A stretch of 64,000 nt of DNA, taken from positions 1 to 64,000 of the forward strand of contig JAFUAY010000038.1 of NCBI GenBank assembly GCA_017460515.1. Reading direction: 5' to 3'. Positions within the stretch are counted from its first letter, which is position 1; each line of letters starts with the position of its first letter. Both the position numbers and the translations under genes were made by a program. This DNA is from Prevotella sp. Its GTDB lineage: Bacteria > Bacteroidota > Bacteroidia > Bacteroidales > Bacteroidaceae. The notes under the pieces were generated by a model. It was not told the DNA's origin, did no database searches, and saw only the letters and a list, made by a program, of their open reading frames with translations. Of this stretch, positions 16,725-25,427 are shown one piece after another.

Positions 16725-18392
16725 ATGAAGAAAGAAATTCTTATCATCTTCTTATTGATTTTGTTTTCGCTTACCATCATCTCACAGCCGTCAAACACCA
16801 AAAAAACGGTGCGTTCGGTACTGCAATTAAAGACTTTTGATGAACGGGACAACCTGATAGGAAACAGCATCGCTTTCTATGTGGATGAGAATGGTAGTGC
16901 AGTCAGTTGTTGCCAGCCGTTCCTTGGTGCTTATCGTGCTGTTGTCATCGATTACGAAGGCAAGGAATATGCTGTCGATCAGATTATCGGCGGCAGCGAG
17001 ATCTATGACGTCGTGAAATTCCAGGTGAGTACCAAGAAGAGTACGCCACTGGTGGTCTCTACAGGGACCGTTGCTGACGGTTCGCCGCTATGGATGTTGT
17101 CCTATCGGGATGGAAAGAATCTTCGGAAAGCTAGCGTGCGGAAGTCGGAGAAGTTTGCTTCTTCCTATGACTACTATACCCTGGCCATGACGATGCCCGA
17201 ACATGCAATGGGCAGTCCGATGGTAGATGAGCGTGGACAGGTGGTAGGCTTGTTGCAGCCTTCTGCTAACAAGATCGATACCTTATGCTATGCCGTTTCT
17301 GCACGCTTTGCTGACAGCCTGAAGATTCAAGGACTGAGCCTGAATGATGCCACGATGCGATCTATTCATATCCGTAAGGCATTGCCTGAACAATTAGACC
17401 AGGCCGTTCTGATGCTATATGTAGGGTCGAGTTCGCTTGACTCATTGGGCTATGTCGATTTGATAGAGCGCTTCATCCACCGTTTCCCCAAAGCTCATGA
17501 CGGCTATCAGCATCGGGCTGAGCTGGCATTCAACAGACAAGACTTTGCCGGCGTTCAGCGAGATATGGAGGAGGCCTTGCGCCAGGCTGACAATAAAGCC
17601 GCTGTTCACTATAGCTATGGACGGTTTATTTACCAGAAAGAACTGTTGTACCCTAAAGTGGACTATCCGGCATGGTCGCTTGAAAAGGCACTGCAGGAAG
17701 AACAAGAGGCGTACAAACTGGACGCGCAGCCCATCTACAGATATCAGCAGGCTTTGATTCTGTATGTACAGAAAAAATATCAGGAGACGTCAGATATCTA
17801 TGAGGAACTGTTCTCTACGACGCTCCGCTCTGCTAATCTGTTTTACGAGGCATCCAAATGTCGTGAAGCCCTGAATGATACAGTAGGACAAATCGCATTG
17901 CTGGACAGTGCTGTGAATACGTTCTCGCGACCGTTTGTTCAACAGGCTGCACCTTTCTTGCTCGTGAGGGCAAAGACGCTGATAGACGTTGGTGATTTCC
18001 GGAAGGCTGTGCTTGACTTGAATGACTATGAGTCACTGATGAAAGGCAGGTTGAGCGATGGGTTCTATTACTTGCGCTATCAGGCAGAACTGGGCGGAAA
18101 AATGTATCAACAGGCGCTTGATGATATAGCGAAGGCGCAGACCATGCGACCGGAACATGATATCTATTACAGTGAACAGGCTTCGTTACAGTTGCGTGTA
18201 GGATTGATTGATGAAGCGATGGCGACTGCCAATCAGCTGATTGGGATGGTGCCTGACCAGAGTGACGGCTATTTGTTCCTGGGCATTGCGCAGTGTATTA
18301 AAGGAAATAAGAAGGATGGACTGTTGAACCTGAAGAAAGCAGAGCAGATGGGTGATACGCAGGCAACAGATTTTATTAAGAAGTATCAGTAA
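16725..18392 (+). CDS. Degenerate trypsin-like domain fused to TPR repeats
   Basis: 555 aa, signal peptide at 1-20. Residues about 25-195 follow the layout of an HtrA-like trypsin fold: a first strand pair, GGSEIYDVVKFQV at the place of the catalytic Asp, and AMGSPMVDERGQVVGLL at the place of the GNSGGPV oxyanion loop. The catalytic His position reads CCQPFLGA and the nucleophile position appears to be Met, so proteolysis is unlikely. Residues about 225-550 are tetratricopeptide repeats (for example FLGIAQCIKGNKKDGLLNLKKAEQ). Likely a periplasmic protein-binding scaffold. The LolA-like gene starts 10 bp later, same strand. Confidence 0.7.
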   Translation: MKKEILIIFLLILFSLTIISQPSNTKKTVRSVLQLKTFDERDNLIGNSIAFYVDENGSAVSCCQPFLGAYRAVVIDYEGKEYAVDQIIGGSEIYDVVKFQVSTKKSTPLVVSTGTVADGSPLWMLSYRDGKNLRKASVRKSEKFASSYDYYTLAMTMPEHAMGSPMVDERGQVVGLLQPSANKIDTLCYAVSARFADSLKIQGLSLNDATMRSIHIRKALPEQLDQAVLMLYVGSSSLDSLGYVDLIERFIHRFPKAHDGYQHRAELAFNRQDFAGVQRDMEEALRQADNKAAVHYSYGRFIYQKELLYPKVDYPAWSLEKALQEEQEAYKLDAQPIYRYQQALILYVQKKYQETSDIYEELFSTTLRSANLFYEASKCREALNDTVGQIALLDSAVNTFSRPFVQQAAPFLLVRAKTLIDVGDFRKAVLDLNDYESLMKGRLSDGFYYLRYQAELGGKMYQQALDDIAKAQTMRPEHDIYYSEQASLQLRVGLIDEAMATANQLIGMVPDQSDGYLFLGIAQCIKGNKKDGLLNLKKAEQMGDTQATDFIKKYQ

Positions 18393-18402
18393 CAGAATCA
18401 TA

Positions 18403-19032
18403 ATGGGTAAAAAGATTGTAATTGTTTTTGTGGCTCTCTTCACCTCTCTTAGTGCATTCACACAAGGGGAGACGCCTAATGCACGCCAGGCCAGGAGAAT
18501 CATGGATACTGCCTATGAACGCGTGTTCGGTCCACAGGGCTCAACGCTGAGCTATGACGTGAATATCATTGGCATCTACAAGACTTCTGGGGTCATCTGG
18601 TTTAAGGATAAGAAACGTCGCTTTTCAGATGAGCGTGTAGATACCTGGAATGACGGGACAACAGCATATATGGCATACAGAAAGAAGAAAACTGTTGAGA
18701 TTCATCATGCCAATTCTGACAAAAAGGATAAATACAGCGGGCGTTTCAAGTTCTCACTCGATGACTTCAACTATAGCGTGGCAAAGGATCCGGAAGGACT
18801 CTTGCTGACCATGAAACAGAAAAAGAAGGCAAAGGGAACCATCAAAGAGGTGCGTGCGCTGGTTGCCGAACGTACTTACGCGCCTATCAAGTTGCGTATC
18901 AAGGTGGCATTCTTCTGGACAACCATCCATATACATGATTTCAAATCAGGAGATATCGATGACTCCATCTTCGAGTTTCCACGTGAGAAATATGGTAAGG
19001 GGTGGAAATATGTGGACAAACGGAAGGATTAG
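18403..19032 (+). CDS. LolA-like outer-membrane lipoprotein carrier family protein
   Basis: 209 aa from ATG 18403, 10 bp after the preceding stop; the frame upstream lies inside that gene. Signal peptide 1-20 (ALFTSLSAFTQG). The rest is a half-barrel pattern of the LolA superfamily: SYDVNIIGIYKTSGVIWFKD, AYMAYRKKKTVEI, LDDFNYSVAKDPEGLLLTM and a strand-rich C-terminus. Classic LolA ferries lipoproteins across the periplasm; this is a divergent paralogue and its cargo is unknown. Pairing with the TPR/pseudoprotease gene suggests a shared envelope function. Converges on the next gene with only 4 bp between. Confidence 0.65.
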   Translation: MGKKIVIVFVALFTSLSAFTQGETPNARQARRIMDTAYERVFGPQGSTLSYDVNIIGIYKTSGVIWFKDKKRRFSDERVDTWNDGTTAYMAYRKKKTVEIHHANSDKKDKYSGRFKFSLDDFNYSVAKDPEGLLLTMKQKKKAKGTIKEVRALVAERTYAPIKLRIKVAFFWTTIHIHDFKSGDIDDSIFEFPREKYGKGWKYVDKRKD

Positions 19033-19036
19033 TCTC

Positions 19037-20149
19037 TTACTCTTCGATGTGGGATAGGGAGTGGACGAACGAGGTAAAGAAGTTCGTGATACTCTCAGCA
19101 GGATAGAACTTGGCATACTTTGCCGAGTGCTGCATGTGCCACATCATGGCTGAGGAGTTCGTGGAGTGAACAAAGATATCTTTACCTTGCTGGAAATACC
19201 AGTCGGTAGACTGTTGCTGATTCTGCAATGTAAACATCTCTCTTAGCAACCCGTCAATATCAACATCCTTCTTCTCTGGCATGAAAGGAATTTCTTCAGG
19301 AGAGAAGTGAAAGAGCTGGACAAGAAAACTGCCTATAATGGCTGCTATCTTGGTGATATGCAGTTGCGATATCCATTCCTGCAGTTTGATAAAGTCTACC
19401 TTATCGCCTGCTTTCCGAAGGAAGATGCCCATATCTACCAGGTGTTTCATCGATACTCCGTTATTCAGGATATGGTGGGCAATACGCATGAAAATCAACA
19501 AAAGTTCGAGGGTGTTGGAACAGACCTCTACGCGAATGCCATTAATGGTGATATAGGTGGGGTGACTGGTGCGCAATTCCTCTTCAACGATGTTCTGCAT
19601 CTTCTGATTCAGTAGCTGATTGGTAAGCCGATGAATACGGTGGTGATGCTCAACGCTGAGTCCGTTCCATTCATAGATGAGCGTGTTCTTATCCGCATTG
19701 TTTAAGTGTGTACCGTGTTCGGAGGCCCAGGCATCTGCTTTCTTTCCTTGCGTCTTGAAGGGAAAGAAGATCTCGACATTCTTTGTAAGACGATGATCCG
19801 GACGGTCATAAAGTGAGGCAATACGTTGTCCCTTGATCAGGATGGGACGTAGCTGTTGCTGACTGAAAACGGTGTAAAGCTCCACAAGCGATGGCTGCAT
19901 CTCTTCATATTTTTTTTCCAGCTCACAAGTACTTCTGCGCCATTCTTCTTCCAGATTATCGGGTAGCGACATAAAGAACTGGTCCTTGCATTTCTGAATA
20001 CCGTCGTAGATCAGAGCAGACACATGATGGACAAGGGCATACTGGAACAGACGCCGCCATTTCCATGCAGACATAGGCTCTATCTGTTCTTCTTCACCAA
20101 AGGCTCCTACACGTAGCAGCCGTAAGAAATTACGTTGTATGATGTCCAT
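19037..20149 (-). CDS. Nucleotidyltransferase-family protein (NTP_transf_5-like), active site altered
   Basis: 370 aa, cytosolic. ILIKGQRIASLYDRPDHR matches the conserved KG...LY...R core of the uncharacterised nucleotidyltransferase family NTP_transf_5. The following strand, which normally carries the metal-binding Asp-x-Asp (GDIDLLV type), reads KNVEIFFPF, so both Asp residues seem lost (Val-Glu remains). Residues 200-370 are helical (LLLIFMRIAHHILNNGVSMKHLVDM). In related genes this family sits in polysaccharide or peptide loci; here it is isolated between a convergent gene and the antiporter gene. Confidence 0.65.
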   Translation of the reverse strand: MDIIQRNFLRLLRVGAFGEEEQIEPMSAWKWRRLFQYALVHHVSALIYDGIQKCKDQFFMSLPDNLEEEWRRSTCELEKKYEEMQPSLVELYTVFSQQQLRPILIKGQRIASLYDRPDHRLTKNVEIFFPFKTQGKKADAWASEHGTHLNNADKNTLIYEWNGLSVEHHHRIHRLTNQLLNQKMQNIVEEELRTSHPTYITINGIRVEVCSNTLELLLIFMRIAHHILNNGVSMKHLVDMGIFLRKAGDKVDFIKLQEWISQLHITKIAAIIGSFLVQLFHFSPEEIPFMPEKKDVDIDGLLREMFTLQNQQQSTDWYFQQGKDIFVHSTNSSAMMWHMQHSAKYAKFYPAESITNFFTSFVHSLSHIEE

Positions 20150-20180
20150 CAGTTCAAGTCTTATTAAAGTTTATACTTGT

Positions 20181-21452
20181 TTATGAATAACGCTTAGGAT
20201 ACCGCAAGAGGATAGCTGCCAGGGCTGCTATACCAATGGCGAATGGGTAGTAGAGATGGGGAATGATGGAAACAGGATTGATAGCTGCCAGTCCTGCTGC
20301 CATCAGCATCTGTGCTCCGTATGGAATCAGCCCTTGGGTGAAACATGAGAACGTGTCTAACAGTGAGGCACATTTGCGGGGATCCAGCTGATATCGCTCT
20401 CCAATCTTCCGGGCAATACCACCTACGGTAATGATTGCTACGGTATTGTTTGCAGTGCAGACATTGACCATACTAACGAGGGCTGCAATGGATAACTCGG
20501 CACCCCGCTTGCCGTGAATGCGACGTGTCAGTCGGAAGATGATAAAGTCGATACCACCGTTATGCTTGATGACTTCGAGTAGTCCGCCTGCCAAAAGAGT
20601 GATGATAATGAGCTCGCCCATGCCGATAATGCCGTTGCCCATAGCCTGGAACCAGCCGTAGATATCGTAGGAACCATTCGCAATACCAATAATACCTGTC
20701 AGCACAATGCCAAGCGTCAGAACGGACATGACGTTCATACCAAATATGGCAGTGGCTAACACAACGATATAGGGTATGACTTTCCAAAATTCAACCTCGC
20801 CAATCTGTGTCGGAGCCTCTATCCCCATGCCCATAAAGATATAGATGAAGAGGATGATGATGGCAGCTGGCACTACGATAAATGAATTGACAAGAAACTT
20901 ATCACTGGGCTGACATCCCTGTGTCTGGGTGGCAATGATGGTGGTGTCGCTGATAAACGAGAGATTGTCGCCAAAGAAAGAACCGCCAACGACAATGGCA
21001 GTCAGCATGGGTACAGACGTGCCTGTCTGCATTGCCACACCTGCAGCAATAGGCGTCAAGGCAACGATGGTCCCAACACTCGTACCGATGCTTAGGGATA
21101 TGAAACAAGCTGCTAAAAACAGACCGGCCAGGAGCATCTGAGAGGGTAGGAGGGATAAAGTGAGATTGACCGTAGCATCAATACTTCCCATCACCTTGGC
21201 TGAGTTGGCAAATGCTCCAGCCAAAATGAATATCCATAGCATCAGCATCATCTCAGGTGAACCCGCTCCACGACTGAAGATATTGATACGCCGTCTCAGC
21301 TTTCCACGAGTAATACCAATGGCATAGATGCTCGTCGCCATAAACGCTACAGTAATGGGTACTGTATAAAAGTCACGAGCAATGATGCTCGTGACTAAAT
21401 ATAAGGTAATGAATACCATTAATGGCGAGAGTGCTAACAGGCCTTTCTTCAT
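20181..21452 (-). CDS. nhaC: NhaC-family Na+/H+ antiporter
   Basis: 423 aa with about 11 hydrophobic segments. The signature GGSFFGDNLSFISDTTIIAT (residues about 155-174) is typical of the NhaC family, which exchanges Na+ for H+ or, in some members, malate or other carboxylates. It starts 3 bp after uxaA ends, so it is translated from the uxaA transcript. That coupling hints that it exports Na+ brought in with hexuronate, or itself moves an organic acid, but this is inference. Confidence 0.85.
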   Translation of the reverse strand: MKKGLLALSPLMVFITLYLVTSIIARDFYTVPITVAFMATSIYAIGITRGKLRRRINIFSRGAGSPEMMLMLWIFILAGAFANSAKVMGSIDATVNLTLSLLPSQMLLAGLFLAACFISLSIGTSVGTIVALTPIAAGVAMQTGTSVPMLTAIVVGGSFFGDNLSFISDTTIIATQTQGCQPSDKFLVNSFIVVPAAIIILFIYIFMGMGIEAPTQIGEVEFWKVIPYIVVLATAIFGMNVMSVLTLGIVLTGIIGIANGSYDIYGWFQAMGNGIIGMGELIIITLLAGGLLEVIKHNGGIDFIIFRLTRRIHGKRGAELSIAALVSMVNVCTANNTVAIITVGGIARKIGERYQLDPRKCASLLDTFSCFTQGLIPYGAQMLMAAGLAAINPVSIIPHLYYPFAIGIAALAAILLRYPKRYS

Positions 21453-21455
21453 TTC

Positions 21456-22949
21456 TTATAGCGTTACTCCGTTCTTGAATATCGATATTTCACGATAGCC
21501 GTTTTCTTCGTTTCTGGCTTTCTCACCCGATGCTACGGCTAACACTTTATCAATAAACTCAGGAACGAGTTCCTCCATGGTCCTGCCTTCAATAAGCTGT
21601 CCGGCAGAGAAGTCAACCCAATTAGGCTTGCGGGCTGCCAATGTGGGATTGGTTGCAATCTTCATCGTTGGGACAAACGTTCCGAATGGCGTACCACGTC
21701 CGGTGGTGAAGAGAACCAGATGACAGCCGCATGATGCCAATGCTGTTGCTGCTACCAGATCATTGCCTGGAGCAGAGAGCAGGTTAAGACCTGTTGCCTC
21801 CAGACGGTCACCATATTCCATCACTCCGCTGACAGGAGCACGACCACATTTCTGCGTACAACCCAAGGCTTTGTCCTCAAGTGTGGAGATGCCTCCCGCC
21901 TTGTTGCCTGGTGAGGGATTCTCACCAACGGGCTCTCCGTGACTGAGGAAATACTCTTTGAAATTATTGATAAGTGAAACGGTCTTCTCAAACAGTTCTG
22001 GAGTTTCGCAGCGGTTCATCAGAATAGTTTCTGCACCGAACATCTCCGGAACCTCAGTAAGAACACTCGTTCCACCCTGAGCTACGAGCCAGTCGCTGAA
22101 CTCACCCACCAGCGGATTGGCGGTAATACCGCTGAAGCCATCGCTACCACCGCACTTCAAGCCAACGCGTAACTTTGATACGGGAAGGGCCGTACGCTGA
22201 TCTTGCTTGGCAATCTCATAGAGTTCACGAAGAATGCGCATGCCCTCTTCCACCTCGTCGCCTTCCACCTTCTGTGTCACTAAGAGACGAATGCGGTCTT
22301 TGTCATAGTCACCGAGCATCTTCATGAAATCATCGGGTTGGTTGTTTTCGCATCCCAGTGCCAGGACGAGTACAGCACCTGCATTCGGATGGAGTACGAT
22401 GTCACGCAGTATCTTGCGGGTGTTCTCGTGGTCACCGGAAAGCTGCGAACATCCATAGTTGTGGTGCCAGGTGTATATGGCATCGATGCCCTTACAGCCC
22501 GTCTCCTGACGTAACTGATCAGCCAGACGCTCGGCAATACCATTCACGCAGCCAACAGTGGGAACAATCCATATCTCATTGCGAACACCAACATCACCGT
22601 TCTTTCTTTGATAGCCGTTAAATGTTCTGTTTTCATTTTTTATGCTAAGTTTCTCGTTTACAGGATTATATGTATAATCAAGAGTGCCGGAAAGATTGGT
22701 CTTGAGATTGTTCTCGTTAATCCATGTACCAGCCTTCAGGTCCTGACGCGCATGTCCGATGGGATAGCCGTATTTGATAATGTTCTCGCCTTCTTTTACA
22801 TCGCGTAAAAGTACCTTGTGTCCTGCAGGAACATCTTCGGCGAGCGTTACACGGTCGGTGCCAACTTCGATAATGTCACCTTTCTTCTTTGCTTCCAGAC
22901 AGACTACTACTGAGTCGGCAGGATTGATTTTTAAAAACGTAGCTTGCAT
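21456..22949 (-). CDS. uxaA: Altronate dehydratase (altronate hydrolase)
   Basis: 497 aa, full length for the single-chain enzyme. N-terminal SAF domain (residues 1-90, ALKIN-type start, GHKVLLRDVKEGENIIKYG, IGHARQDLKAG), then the catalytic part with GVRNEIWIVPTVGCVNG, HNYGCSQL, ALGCENNQ, GLKCGGSDGFSGITANP and LASCGCHLVLFTTGRGTPFG carrying the Cys ligands. It converts D-altronate to 2-keto-3-deoxygluconate in galacturonate/pectin breakdown. Lies between the LacI regulator (48 bp upstream) and nhaC (3 bp downstream). uxaB/uxaC and KDG kinase/aldolase are not in the window. Confidence 0.94.
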   Translation of the reverse strand: MQATFLKINPADSVVVCLEAKKKGDIIEVGTDRVTLAEDVPAGHKVLLRDVKEGENIIKYGYPIGHARQDLKAGTWINENNLKTNLSGTLDYTYNPVNEKLSIKNENRTFNGYQRKNGDVGVRNEIWIVPTVGCVNGIAERLADQLRQETGCKGIDAIYTWHHNYGCSQLSGDHENTRKILRDIVLHPNAGAVLVLALGCENNQPDDFMKMLGDYDKDRIRLLVTQKVEGDEVEEGMRILRELYEIAKQDQRTALPVSKLRVGLKCGGSDGFSGITANPLVGEFSDWLVAQGGTSVLTEVPEMFGAETILMNRCETPELFEKTVSLINNFKEYFLSHGEPVGENPSPGNKAGGISTLEDKALGCTQKCGRAPVSGVMEYGDRLEATGLNLLSAPGNDLVAATALASCGCHLVLFTTGRGTPFGTFVPTMKIATNPTLAARKPNWVDFSAGQLIEGRTMEELVPEFIDKVLAVASGEKARNEENGYREISIFKNGVTL

Positions 22950-22997
22950 AGAATAAATATTTGATTTGTTTAGTTATATGATTCCTTCATCTGATGA

Positions 22998-24062
22998 TTA
23001 CATGGTCTCTCTACGATAGAACTCAATATTCTCGCGTGTAAGCAATTCGATAGGCATGTAATTGACAGGATTGATTTCCTTCTTCATGACGATGGCATCG
23101 AAGAGCGTACCTACACAGGCAAAGCCTTGCATGAAAGCATGCTGGGCTACGAGAAACGATATGCTGCCTCGGCGCACGCACTCGGCATTCTTCGGCACCA
23201 TGTCGTATCCCATGATCTGTACGTCACGGCGGTTGGTGCGTAGGAGAAACTCACCTACGATATGTGCTTTTGAATTGAAGGTGATGCAATGGTGTATCCG
23301 AGGATGTTTTTTAAAGAAATCTTCTAATATTACCTCGTATTTGTCTGGTTCATCCCAGGGGAGGTCGACTTCCTGTATTTTGACATCTGGAAAATGGTCA
23401 ATCATATAATGGCGAAAGCCAGTCTCGCGGTTCATCTGCTGCTTAGAACCAACTTGTCCGTTCTTGAGCAGTTTCATGAGCATGATTTCTTTTTCTTTGG
23501 AAGCAATAAGCATCAGCATGCGAGCTGCAAAATATCCGCTCTGAAACGAATCCTGACCGAAGAATGCCAAGGGCTTCAGGTCGGGCATGAATGAATCAAG
23601 GAGGATAAAGGGGATTTGCTGCTCGTGAAGTTTGTCAGTGAATTGCCGGGTGGCTTCAAGGGTAGAGGGAATGACAATAACTCCGTCTGGTTCTTCTTTC
23701 AAGCACTCTCGCGTTGTTCTGGAAAAGCTGGCTGGGTTAAAACGCTCATAGTACATTATATGAAGCGATACACCAAAGTCTCTTCTCATTTCGGTTGAGG
23801 CTGCCGCCCCTTCTTCTACTTCATCCCAGTATGCTTCGTTAGCATGGCTGGGAATTACCAAAAAGAAACGGTAGTCCTTGTTGTAAGCAAGAGCCGAGGC
23901 ATACATATTGGGCTTGTAGTCCATTTCTTCTAATGCCTTCTCTACCTTTTCGCGTGCATCCTTTGATACATTTGGGCGCCCATGAAGTACGCGGTCTACA
24001 GTACCCACGCTGACGCCTGCCCGTTCAGCAATGTCTTTTATCCTAATCTTGTCAGTTGCCAT
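22998..24062 (-). CDS. LacI-family transcriptional regulator
   Basis: 354 aa. N-terminal helix-turn-helix (residues 6-26, IAERAGVSVGTVDRVLHGRP) and hinge helix, then a periplasmic-binding-protein-like sensor domain (YRFFLVIPSHANEAYWDEV, PDGVIVIPSTLEATRQF, QIMGYDMVPKNAECV). First gene of the lacI-uxaA-nhaC operon, so probably controlling hexuronate use and its own synthesis. It has its own -33/-7 promoter and is divergent from the sensor/NRPS operon across 159 bp, so the two promoters share one regulatory region. Confidence 0.92.
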   Translation of the reverse strand: MATDKIRIKDIAERAGVSVGTVDRVLHGRPNVSKDAREKVEKALEEMDYKPNMYASALAYNKDYRFFLVIPSHANEAYWDEVEEGAAASTEMRRDFGVSLHIMYYERFNPASFSRTTRECLKEEPDGVIVIPSTLEATRQFTDKLHEQQIPFILLDSFMPDLKPLAFFGQDSFQSGYFAARMLMLIASKEKEIMLMKLLKNGQVGSKQQMNRETGFRHYMIDHFPDVKIQEVDLPWDEPDKYEVILEDFFKKHPRIHHCITFNSKAHIVGEFLLRTNRRDVQIMGYDMVPKNAECVRRGSISFLVAQHAFMQGFACVGTLFDAIVMKKEINPVNYMPIELLTRENIEFYRRETM

Positions 24063-24085
24063 TTAGCGTTTTCTCTTATTGATTG

Positions 24086-24116
24086 CAAAGTTACGAATAA
24101 TATTTTGAATTGCAAA
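24086..24116 (-). promoter_or_regulatory. Promoter of the LacI-uxaA-nhaC operon
   Basis: Minus strand: TTTG (24113-24116), 19-bp spacer, TAACTTTG (24086-24093), 23 bp before the ATG at 24062. Confidence 0.75.
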
Positions 24117-24133
24117 AAAAAATACGTAAAATG

Positions 24134-24165
24134 TTTCTGTTTTTCATTTTTAATGGTTACCTTTG
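24134..24165 (+). promoter_or_regulatory. Promoter of the sensor/NRPS operon
   Basis: TACCTTTG at 24158-24165 is a perfect -7 element; 20 bp upstream is TTTC (24134-24137), one base off the -33 TTTG. Leader of about 50 bp to the ATG at 24222. Confidence 0.65.
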
Positions 24166-24221
24166 CACAATAAATAATATTGGAAGCAGATGAGTTCTTC
24201 CGAAATCTAAAGCGAAAAAAT

Positions 24222-25385
24222 ATGCCAGTAAAGATTTTAAGCGTCGATGATGAGATTGATTTGGAGTTGCTCTTGACTCAGTATTTCAGAAGAAAAATTC
24301 GTAAGGGCGAGTATGAGTTCGTGTTTGCTCACAACGGTCTTGAGGCTCTCACCATGATGGTGAAGCATCCTGATATTGAGATAATCCTTTCGGATATCAA
24401 CATGCCGGAAATGGATGGTCTTACGCTGCTGGCTAAGGTCAACGAGATGCGTAATCCGGCTTTGAAGGTTATTATGGTTAGTGCCTATGGCGATATGGGT
24501 AATATTCGCCAGGCTATGAATAACGGTGCCTTCGACTTTGCTACAAAGCCCATCGATCTGGATGACCTGAGCGTCACTATAGAAAAGGCTATAGAGCAGA
24601 TAGAGTATGTCCATCAATCACAGAAAGAACATACGCAATTAGAGTCTCTGAAGACGGATTTGGCTATTGCAAGCCAAATTCAGCAGGCTATCCTGCCAAG
24701 GGTGTTTCCGCCTTTCGTAGAGTGGACCGAACAGATAGATATTGCGGCCTCGATGCATCCTGCCAAGGATGTGGGTGGCGATTTCTATGATTTCTTCCGC
24801 ATTGATGATCATCGTTTCGGATTCGTGATTGCTGACGTGAGTGGAAAGGGTATTCCTGCAGCAATCTTCATGGCTGTGAGCCGTACGCTGGTGCGTGCTA
24901 CAGGCATCCGTGGCGGAAATCCGTCGGATTGCCTTACCTATAGCAATCACTTGTTGGCAAGCGAGTCTGTAGATTGTATGTTTGTGACTGTGTTCTATGG
25001 CATTTATGACTTGAACACGAACGAGATTGTCTATTGTAATGCAGGTCATAATCCCCCATATATTCTGAAGAGTAATGGGACTGTTACGCCGTTACCGATG
25101 TCGCTTGATCCAATGGCGGGCGCTATTGATGGATTGGAATTCCATAGTCAGACCTGTAAGTTGGAACCGGGCGACGCATTGGTTATGTTTACAGATGGTG
25201 TGACAGAGGCCATGAATGTTGATTTCGAGGAGTTCGGAGAAGAACGATTGGAACGTACGTTGGAGACAGTCGGAGGACAAAGCTGTGAGGGTATCAACCA
25301 GACTGTTAAAGACCAGGTGGCATCCTTTGCCAAGGGGGCTGAACAGAGTGATGACATTACGTTACTTACCATCAAACGGCTGTAA
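24222..25385 (+). CDS. Response regulator with SpoIIE/RsbU-type PP2C phosphatase output
   Basis: 387 aa from ATG 24222. REC domain residues 1-125: acidic pair D9/D10, phosphoacceptor Asp58 in LSDINMPEMDG, switch S87, Lys109 in ATKPID. A coiled linker (about 130-150) leads to the PP2C phosphatase (about 150-387): AASMHPAKDVGGDFYDFF, GFVIADVSGKGIPAA, NAGHNPPY, MFTDGVTEAMN and EQSDDITLL carry the metal-binding Asp/Gly residues. Such proteins dephosphorylate a STAS anti-sigma antagonist when their receiver is phosphorylated. First gene of a seven-gene operon with two kinase-like proteins and an RsbW-like ATPase, its likely partners. Confidence 0.92.
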   Translation: MPVKILSVDDEIDLELLLTQYFRRKIRKGEYEFVFAHNGLEALTMMVKHPDIEIILSDINMPEMDGLTLLAKVNEMRNPALKVIMVSAYGDMGNIRQAMNNGAFDFATKPIDLDDLSVTIEKAIEQIEYVHQSQKEHTQLESLKTDLAIASQIQQAILPRVFPPFVEWTEQIDIAASMHPAKDVGGDFYDFFRIDDHRFGFVIADVSGKGIPAAIFMAVSRTLVRATGIRGGNPSDCLTYSNHLLASESVDCMFVTVFYGIYDLNTNEIVYCNAGHNPPYILKSNGTVTPLPMSLDPMAGAIDGLEFHSQTCKLEPGDALVMFTDGVTEAMNVDFEEFGEERLERTLETVGGQSCEGINQTVKDQVASFAKGAEQSDDITLLTIKRL

Positions 25386-25427
25386 CGAAACAATTAATGA
25401 AAAACAAAGAAGACCATCAGACCGCCT

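Noticed and set aside
24063..24221. Defined LacI operator in the divergent promoter region
   Set aside because: Short palindromes such as TACGTA are present, but none is long or repeated enough to call an operator.
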